A DNA stretch of 64,000 nt from Callorhinus ursinus (lineage: Eukaryota; Chordata; Mammalia; Carnivora; Otariidae), in assembly GCF_003265705.1 (NCBI RefSeq), contig NW_020312968.1:6303558-6367557 (forward strand). The letters are read 5' to 3'. The position numbers were made by a program, and so were the translations under genes. Shown piece after piece: positions 57,463 to 64,000 of the stretch. Position 1 is the stretch's first letter. The number at the start of each line of letters is the position of its first letter. The notes beneath the pieces were generated by a model. The model was not told the origin of the DNA. It made no database searches and saw only the letters and a program-made list of their open reading frames with translations.

Positions 57463-58125
57463 CCCAGAACTGATCAAATACTGGGAGTTGAGCATTGAGT
57501 ATATGTTAGTGATGCCAGCTTTCAACTATATTTTCAACCATTTTATGCAAAACCGGACTATGTGAAATGGGGTGCTGTTGTGAGGAAGTGCTAGAATGCC
57601 GGCATACATTGTAATGTTTCATCCTGTTCTCTTCCTGTCTGTTTTTTTTTTTAAGTATTCACCAGAGATGTTTTCTTTGACCACTTGTAAGTACAAAATC
57701 AATGGGCCTTTAGGGATTCCCAGATCCACATAATAAATGCAATGCAAGGGACTTAAAAATGCTCACATCCCCAACTTATTTCTCAGACTGAAATAAAGGA
57801 TGAGAACAATAAAATTTCAGTCTAATATGACTTTAACTAAGAACACACTGACAGGGAAAAAAAACAAAAACAACTTAAATTTCTCAACCAATCAACACAG
57901 TCCTACATTCCCAAGAAACAAAAGTAATAGCCGTTTCTTCCCTGGCCCAGTTTTGTCTCCAGCAAACACATGCTCATTTAAGTGTCATCCGTCTGTGACC
58001 CATGTTGCTCCCAAATAGACTTTCTGGTTTGTTGAGGAATGATCATTTGCCATTTGCAGTACAGCGTATCTTTAATTTAATTATATATGAATATTTGACA
58101 AGGCATTTATAAAAAGTAAACCTAT

Positions 58126-58309
58126 CGGGGCTCCTGGGTGGCTCAGTTGGTTAAGTGTCTGCCTTTGGCTCAGGTCATGATCTCAGGGTCCTGGAATCGA
58201 GTCTCACGTTGGGCTCTCTGCTCAGCAGGGAGTCTGCTTCTCCCTCTCACTTTTCCTCTGTGCTCTCCCTCTCTCTCTCTCTCAGATAAATAAATAAAAA
58301 TTTTTTTTT
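58126..58309 (+). mobile_element. CAN-SINE
   Basis: Exact 13-base target duplication 'aaagtaaacctat' at 58113-58125 and 58310-58322. The tail ends in an unusual T run after AAATAAAAA. Confidence 0.95.
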
Positions 58310-58322
58310 AAAGTAAACCTAT

Positions 58323-60679
58323 TTCCACTGGTTTCTTAGCAAAAGCAACATTCACCTATTATTCCTGGCAAGATTTTTCCACCATAGACTCACCTGCCCA
58401 TGGGAGACAAGAGATGATTTCATTTCTTTAAAACACTCAAGGATACTGCTAGCACAAAGGATTTAGAAAGATTGCAAAAGAACGTGAAACGTCTGCATAA
58501 GTAGAATGACATAATTTTTAAATAAATGTGTGACAACATTTGTAATATAAGTTTCGTTCCTTCTCTGGCTTCAGATTTCAGGAATTAAAAAAAAAAACCG
58601 TGATTGTAATAAGTTTATAAAGTTCAGGCCACTGATGGAGGTTTCGGGTACTTCCTTCACTCACCCACAAATTGGACGGTATGTTCCAGACGGACCTTGC
58701 CCTCCTTTATCAGGCATTTGAGGTTCTGAGCAGAGGGCACTCTTGTAAAAGTTATGAAATTGTAGAATTGAGATATTAGTTCGTACTTTGTCCTTGACAC
58801 ACTTTTCCCTACTCGAGTGCACTCCAAGAGGGCAGCAAGCTCCTTCATGCTTTCTCGCCTCATAGGAGGTTTGTGCTATAGGATGGAAAGGATTGTCTTT
58901 CTGGTCCCCCTGGAAGGGATCATGCCTGGTAGGGGAAAAGGAGACCAGTGCCTTATGTGGTAAAGAGGAGGGAGGGGATGCATCCTCTGAAGATCAAGGT
59001 GGAAAGGGAGATCTGGCATTCCCAGTTGGAACCTAGAGCTTAATCCCTCAGAGCATTTCAGGAGATGAGGAGAGTTTTTGATTAGGTGGGAGGGCAGTGA
59101 CTGCATTGTATGCGCTGAGAGTCTGCAGTCTAGGCTCGGTTTATAGCCTTTGCAAAGTTTACTGCGCTTCCAGATGGAAAAGAAAGCCAAGGATCTGAGA
59201 TTTCAGTAGCCCTGTATGAGCTAAAACAAGGCATCTTAGAGGTAACCAAATGGGTGGAGGATCAAAGGGCTTCCCTCCAAACGTCCTGTTTTTCGTGAGA
59301 TGGTTGCTCACTTACTCACATCAAAATAGATTCAGATTGAATTACCATGGGATTGGAGCTCAGAGAAAGGTCTGGGTTTATTTTAAACATAAATACTCTC
59401 TCTGAGATTGTGAACTAAGATTTATATTTTACTTCAACTTCGTTTCTCATTCTGAGATTTTTTTCCCCTTCCGAATTATTAATTTAACTAACTGTCCATC
59501 TCAGCAAAGGAAAATAATGTTTGTTCGAAAGAAAATAAAATATGTGAGGAGAGGGGAGAATTATATGAGAACAACTCTTTTTCTTTTTTTAATGCTCTTG
59601 CCTGGGTAAACAGATTAATTGGAGGATCAAATGGCAAAGTAAAAACTTAAGTAAATATCATTATTATTTAGCCAGCCAATTCTTGTGAGATAAGAATTGG
59701 AGAAGGATGGAATCTGCAGATTTTAATATCCTTGTATGTGTGCACTGCAATGAAAGAATCATGTTTGGGCTTTTGTAAGCTAGGGTGAAGCAAGAAACGG
59801 CCTTCCAGCTGAATTATGCAGTGAAATAGGTCATCCTTTGCAACATTCCATGTCCGGGTAGCAAGGAGGTGACAGACAAGGACCTAGACAAGAATCTCTC
59901 TTGGGTCACACCATTACTCCTTTAGCTTATTATGCTTTCTCTAAACCTGCCTTATTTGTGTTCCTCACACACCCACAGTGTAGGCTAGTTTGCAGTTAGG
60001 AATTCTCAGCGAGTATTTTATTCTGCCTCAACTAGAGCTAGGGCCAAAACAGGCAAGTACTTTGACCATCTCTGTTTTTAAGGGAAAGCAGGTTTTGCCC
60101 TTGAGAGTTGACCATTTGAAGAATCCCAGCATTATTCAAGGGGGTCCTCAGTCACCCTCAGGCTCCTCCCTCTTACTCAACTCTGGTCCCAGCTTTATTT
60201 CCTGACCCAAGGGCACATCTAGTACTCATGTACCCTTCTAGATTGCTTTCTTATTATTCAAGCGTCTGTTTTCCTACCATTCTTTAAAAAGTTGATTGGT
60301 AAATTCTATTAACAATTTTCAATGTGCTTTACCAAAAAAGATTTCGCTGAATATCAAACCAACCATCTCGACCCTGTTTCCCCTTAAACAGCTTGAGTCA
60401 GTCTTCGGCCCACATCCCTACACCAAAACTAATGTTCAAAGATAATTTTCAGAAAAAGGTAAAATCATGACCCTCATACAGATATAAAAGGAACATGAAA
60501 GAATTTCTTTTATTCATATAATATGAGAGAACCAGGCAGGTGTTATAACCAGTTCAAAGGAAAAGTCAAAACAGCGCAAATTTGTATGGAGTAAAGCAAT
60601 GTTGAAATGAATCGCAGAATGGAAACCAAACTGGTTTTTCCATAGCCAATTAAGTCACTACCAAACTGGACAGAAAATG
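58323..60679. other. Unassigned sequence
   Basis: About 2.4 kb with no recognised repeat. Minus frames at 58657-58863 and 58876-59190 lie one after the other with no shared splice sites and resemble no family; the plus frame 59990-60205 likewise. Confidence 0.45.
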
Positions 60680-61205
60680 TCAACTAGATACTACCAGACA
60701 AGCCAGAATTTCCCTGTCACTTACCTGTGTTCACAAACAGTTGCAAAAATTGCTCAAAGACAAGGAACTGATCACCAGAAAGGTTGCCATGAGATGCTTT
60801 GTTTTCCACTGAAACACAATTTTTTCTACACTAATCTTATGAAGGTCATTAATGACTTCTACATTGAAAAGTTTAATGTCATTTCTCAGTAATCATCCAC
60901 TTCAACTGTTAACAGCTTTTGACATAACTAATGACTCCCTCTTTTTTCAAAAAATTTTCTTTGCTGTCCCCTTTGCTTTTCATGAGTTCTCCATCAATAC
61001 TCATTGACAAGGTGATTTCAACAAGTTCCAAGGGTTTATAAATCTACTATATGCTTAAAATTCCTCCTGAGATCTTCAGTCCCAACTACTCCCAAGTACT
61101 CCTGACATATATTTTCAAAAATTCACATCTACTGTCAAATTGCCAAATAAAACTGTGTTATCTGAAACTGAACTTTGATTTCTTTTCATCTAACCCTTTT
61201 TCCAA
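60680..61205 (+). mobile_element. L2 ORF2 reverse-transcriptase region, degenerate
   Basis: 'aaggtcattaatgacttcta', 'aacagcttttgacataacta' (FDI/TND, matching the L2 RT text DLSAAFDTVDH) and 'ctgaaactgaactttgattt' follow L2 order. Many stops. Interrupted on the right by a CA repeat and foreign sequence. Confidence 0.65.
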
Positions 61206-61212
61206 AGCACGT

Positions 61213-61213
<1 letters not shown>

Positions 61214-61247
<34 letters not shown>

Positions 61248-61248
61248 A
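61214..61248 (+). repeat. (CA)n microsatellite
   Basis: About 16 uninterrupted CA units. The His/Thr-repeat open frame across it is an artefact. Confidence 0.97.
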
Positions 61249-61364
61249 TCATCGGGCAGTTCCAGGTACTCAAGCCAAGTCTGAAGGGTCATGTGTCTTC
61301 CATGTGTCCTCCAGGCTCATTCTCCACCCTTCTACACCTTGATTCATGACAATGAAAGCCCACC
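61249..61364. other. Unassigned sequence
   Basis: Nothing recognised. Confidence 0.4.
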
Positions 61365-61690
61365 TGTAGGAACTAAATCGAGATTCTCTCTTGCCCTTTG
61401 TCTTGCAATTGGTTTCAGTCAGTGGGGAGCCTTTGCTGAAGATTGGAGGTGGGGAGGTGGGGGAGGTCAAAGCATTGATTTCCTTGTCTATATTTTTATG
61501 AGGCACTGTTCTAACTCCACTTAACACAGGTTTTTATACTGGGCTTTCAACTTCCAAGATTGAATAACCACATCTTTCCTTCATTCGCCAGGGCATCGCA
61601 CTGTCCCTTGGGTTCCCCTATGCCCTGCTGACATCTTTCTAAATAATCTTTTATTAAACACACTTCTGATTATCTTAATTTAATGTCCCA
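61365..61690 (+). mobile_element. Old LTR-like interspersed repeat
   Basis: 'gggagcctttgctgaagatt', then a G-rich 'ggtggggaggtgggggagg', ending 'aataatcttttattaaacac'. Resembles the same family as 28.4 kb by its 3' end. It interrupts L2. Confidence 0.4.
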
Positions 61691-61880
61691 TATCTTTTCT
61701 GGTGGAACACAGAGAGATATGAGCTCTGTTTCATATCCAGCAAATTCTCTGCACCTATATTCAAAACACATCCAGAGATTGACCTCTTCTCACTTAGAGT
61801 TCCCTAGTCTAAGCATCATCATCTCTCTGCTGTGTTCTCCTAATAGTCACTTCACTGGTTTTGCCCTAGAATCTGAATAC
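61691..61880 (+). mobile_element. L2 ORF2 fragment, continued
   Basis: 'tatattcaaaacacatccag', 'agattgacctcttctcactt' and 'gcatcatcatctctctgctg' match the L2 order after the RT domain. Confidence 0.65.
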
Positions 61881-61884
61881 CCAG

Positions 61885-62010
61885 AAAAGCATGCTACGGA
61901 AAATGTATAACCTTCTGTCAAAACATAAAATTCATTTTTTCTACACTAATGTTGTCAGGGTCATTAATGACCTCCACGCTGCAACATTTAATGTCACTTC
62001 TCATTTTATG
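61885..62010 (+). repeat. Second copy of an L2-derived segment
   Basis: 61935-62005 aligns without gaps to 60820-60890 with 13 differences in 71 bases by my count, including the shared opening 'ttttttctacactaat'. Its position is out of L2 order, so it is a local duplication or a second insertion. Confidence 0.65.
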
Positions 62011-62029
62011 ATCTTGCAAATACTGGAGA

Positions 62030-62465
62030 GACCGCTTTTAGACAACAGGCTTGAGCAATGGAAACTTGACCAAGGCAAAAAGGGCCCATAGAGACCCCCT
62101 GGCTCAATCCAGACAGGCCCATCAGGTGACCCATCTCCCAAATATCCATAGGCCCTAACTGACCACTGGGCTCCTTACAACCAGGCACAGTTACCAAAAA
62201 AAGGGAAAGTTCCATGCACCCCATACCTCCTCACCTTCCCCCTTTAAATGCAGCCTCCACCCACTGCCTCCTTGCAGACAGCCTCTCTCCTTTGCTGTAC
62301 AACCTGCTGCTCCCAGGCGGTGTATTTGATGACCTTTTCTCTTTTATTCTGCCTCAGGTGAATCCCTTCACTGCCTTCACCACCAGCTTCCACTGGATCC
62401 ATCGATCATTGCCCCACATTTGGGGGCCCCCATCCAGTCAGGAGAGAGACACCGCAAGTAGGTAA
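62030..62465 (+). mobile_element. Probable endogenous-retrovirus LTR with leader-like end
   Basis: Pyrimidine-rich, GC-richer block with a TATA-like 'cctttaaatgcagcc' (about 62240), 'tcttttattctgcctcaggt' and then 'ccccacatttgggggcccc'. The end resembles the U5/primer-binding region of gammaretrovirus-like ERVs ('tttgggggctcgtcc'). No viral gene follows; L2 resumes at about 62463. Plausible solo or truncated LTR. Confidence 0.4.
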
Positions 62466-62560
62466 TAGCCCTTTACACTTGCCCTTCTATAGTCTATTCT
62501 CATACACAAACAGAGCAATCTAATCCTAATCCTATTGAAGTCTCAACCAGTTTCAAACAG
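62463..62560 (+). mobile_element. L2 fragment, resumed
   Basis: 'cacttgcccttctatagtct' and 'attctcatacacaaacagag' match L2 'cccttgccccctacagtctattctcaacacagcagccagag', continuing from 61880. Confidence 0.6.
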
Positions 62561-63554
62561 GAAGCAAAGAGTCTCCTGAATATAATCTCAAATATAATGA
62601 AATATTTGAAAGCTACTGATTGGTCTGAATGGGACTTTAAAGCTGAAAAACAAACAAAATCAGAGTTGTGCAATGATCTGTCAGAAAGCCAGTAATGAAG
62701 AAACCAGTCAGCTGGATAAACAAGATGGATATAAAAGAACTTTCGTGATGTCATTGTGGGTTCAACTATATTTTCTTTGAGTGAAAGAACATAATTATGC
62801 TATTAATATGATTAGGTGTGTTTTTTAATTAATAAAATTTCCTTGAATAAAATAGTGATTGTCAAGTGAATTTCTAACCTATCCATTAGAAGGGAAATGT
62901 TAATATGTCAAATTTATGTTGCACAGGCACTGGAAGACAAATGCCCTTCATGATCCTTTCATACAACCGATTTACTTTAGTTTTACAGTTCTGCATTTGG
63001 AAACCTTCATACTTTTTATTACACCAGTATCTCTTAAAAGTCACCTCTCTACTGAAGCAATTTTGGTTTTATCCTACACATCTTGGATGACATTTCAGCA
63101 GTTGTCTTTTCTTCAACTCTACTCCATTAAATTATTCTCCCTATGACAGTAAGACCAGAGTGTAACCTGGCGTTTCCTTGAAGATCCACCATTGGAATTT
63201 TCAGAGTCAGTTTCAAATTTCCATATCCATCTTATTTGATAAGCAAAGAAAAGTAAGACCTACACTTAACCCTGCTACAATCAAACAGAAACGGGAGAAG
63301 TTTATTGGCTTGAGTAATTGAAAAGGACAAAAGATAATGGCTTCAGATAGTGTTGTTCCAGAAATTCAAGTAATAGCTCTAGGATCTGCTACGTCTCCAT
63401 CTCTAGATTCTGAGTTGATTCTCAGGTTTCTCATGACAAGGTGTTTTTCATAATCTCTTGCTTAGGAGGAAAGGTGAGCACCTCTTCCCAGTAGCTCCTG
63501 AAAAATTCCCGAGATTAACTCTGATTGGACACTTTTATGAAAATCAGTAGCTTT
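62561..63554. other. Unassigned AT-rich sequence
   Basis: Nothing recognised; short frames at 62500-62754 (-) and 62905-63146 (+) unsupported. Confidence 0.5.
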
Positions 63555-64000
63555 TTCTCTGTTTAAAAATAAAGTGGAAAAATATACCCATTTATAATAC
63601 AGACAAAACAAGAAAATTCTTAGACCTCAATATAGCAAGAATAGTATAAGACATAAAAATTAAATTGTGAAACCCAAAAGAAATACATAATAAGAACTAA
63701 CGATACAAATGTCAGTACCTGCAAAGTTAATATAAAATGTTATGCAACTCAAATTATAATCTCAATGAGCTTGTCTACGGAACCGTATAAAATGATTCTG
63801 GAATGTATGTAGAAGAACAAATCTTGGAGAGTAGTCAAGAAATTTATGAATATTAAATAAGAACAATTAAGAAAGCGAAGTGGAAGACTTCTAGATACTA
63901 AGCTAACTATGAAGTTACTGTAGTCAACAGTGTGTAATATTGGCACAGAAATACATTAACATATTAGTCACATACGATTGAGCATTCACAGAAAGATCAG
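63555..64000 (+). mobile_element. L1M ORF2 C-terminal region, runs off the window
   Basis: 'aaaatgattctggaatgtat', 'aagacttctagatactaagc' and 'tgaagttactgtagtcaaca' then 'atattggcacagaaat' follow the L1 order '...aattcatatgga...acttactacaaagctacagtaatcaagacag...tactggcat'. Degenerate; continues past the window edge. Confidence 0.75.

Larger units (their letters stand above)
57034..58112. other. Unassigned sequence with CTCF-like site
   Basis: Holds the CTCF core match at 57344 and a (CAAAA)n tract. The plus frame 57800-58018 is unsupported. Confidence 0.5.

Noticed and set aside
61051..61284. Histidine/threonine-repeat protein
   Set aside because: The repeat is a (CA)n microsatellite translated in frame.
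1..64000. CRISPR array, operon, phage or other prokaryotic system
   Set aside because: The sequence is mammalian: SINE, LINE and LTR repeats throughout, no dense coding, no regularly spaced repeats with unique spacers.

Overview
This is AT-rich mammalian nuclear DNA with no convincing protein-coding gene, RNA gene, CpG island or promoter. Every long open frame examined is short, lacks gene context, or lies inside a transposable element. The window is best read as intergenic or deep-intronic sequence from a carnivore. The strongest clue is 32 copies of the carnivore-specific tRNA-Lys-derived SINE (CAN-SINE), 18 on + and 14 on -. Their bodies read 'gcgcctgggtggctcag' and later 'gcttgtgttccctctctcgc'. 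They match neither the canid form (head 'ccctgggtggcgcagcgg') nor the felid form (body 'gctgacagctcggagcct') as I know them, so an arctoid caniform (bear, pinniped, mustelid or procyonid) is the most likely source. That species-level reading is inference.

Layout. 0.6-4.6 kb: old L1 3' fragments in both orientations, one split by a SINE, then an MLT1-type LTR. 4.6-17 kb: mostly unassigned unique sequence with scattered SINEs, a GAA microsatellite, an L2 tail and MIRs. At 16.7 kb a short open frame resembles a Penelope-like reverse transcriptase motif. 17-20.7 kb: a MIR split by a SINE, a CA microsatellite and further SINEs. 20.7-29.1 kb: a SINE-free stretch with MLT1, MIR, L2 and another LTR-like repeat. 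29-34 kb: SINEs and an old LTR. 35.6-38.4 kb: L1 pieces, including one in which ORF1 is joined directly to the reverse-transcriptase part of ORF2. 38.6-47.8 kb: the densest SINE block, with a SINE inside a SINE, a SINE lacking its centre, and two SINEs inserted at one target site. 48-58.3 kb: further SINEs, an MLT1 LTR and L1 fragments. 57.35 kb: a sequence fitting the CTCF core consensus at every position. 60.7-62.6 kb: broken L2 with a locally repeated segment and a probable endogenous-retrovirus LTR. The window ends inside an L1 ORF2 remnant.

Three short stretches (46.7, 48.7 and 52.8 kb, all +) combine an open frame with splice-site-like edges and are recorded as candidate exons at low confidence; I recognise none of them as a known gene. 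There is no gene network to describe. The biological story is layered transposon insertion, readable from target-site duplications and nesting order. Repeat family names come from pattern memory, not from a database search.
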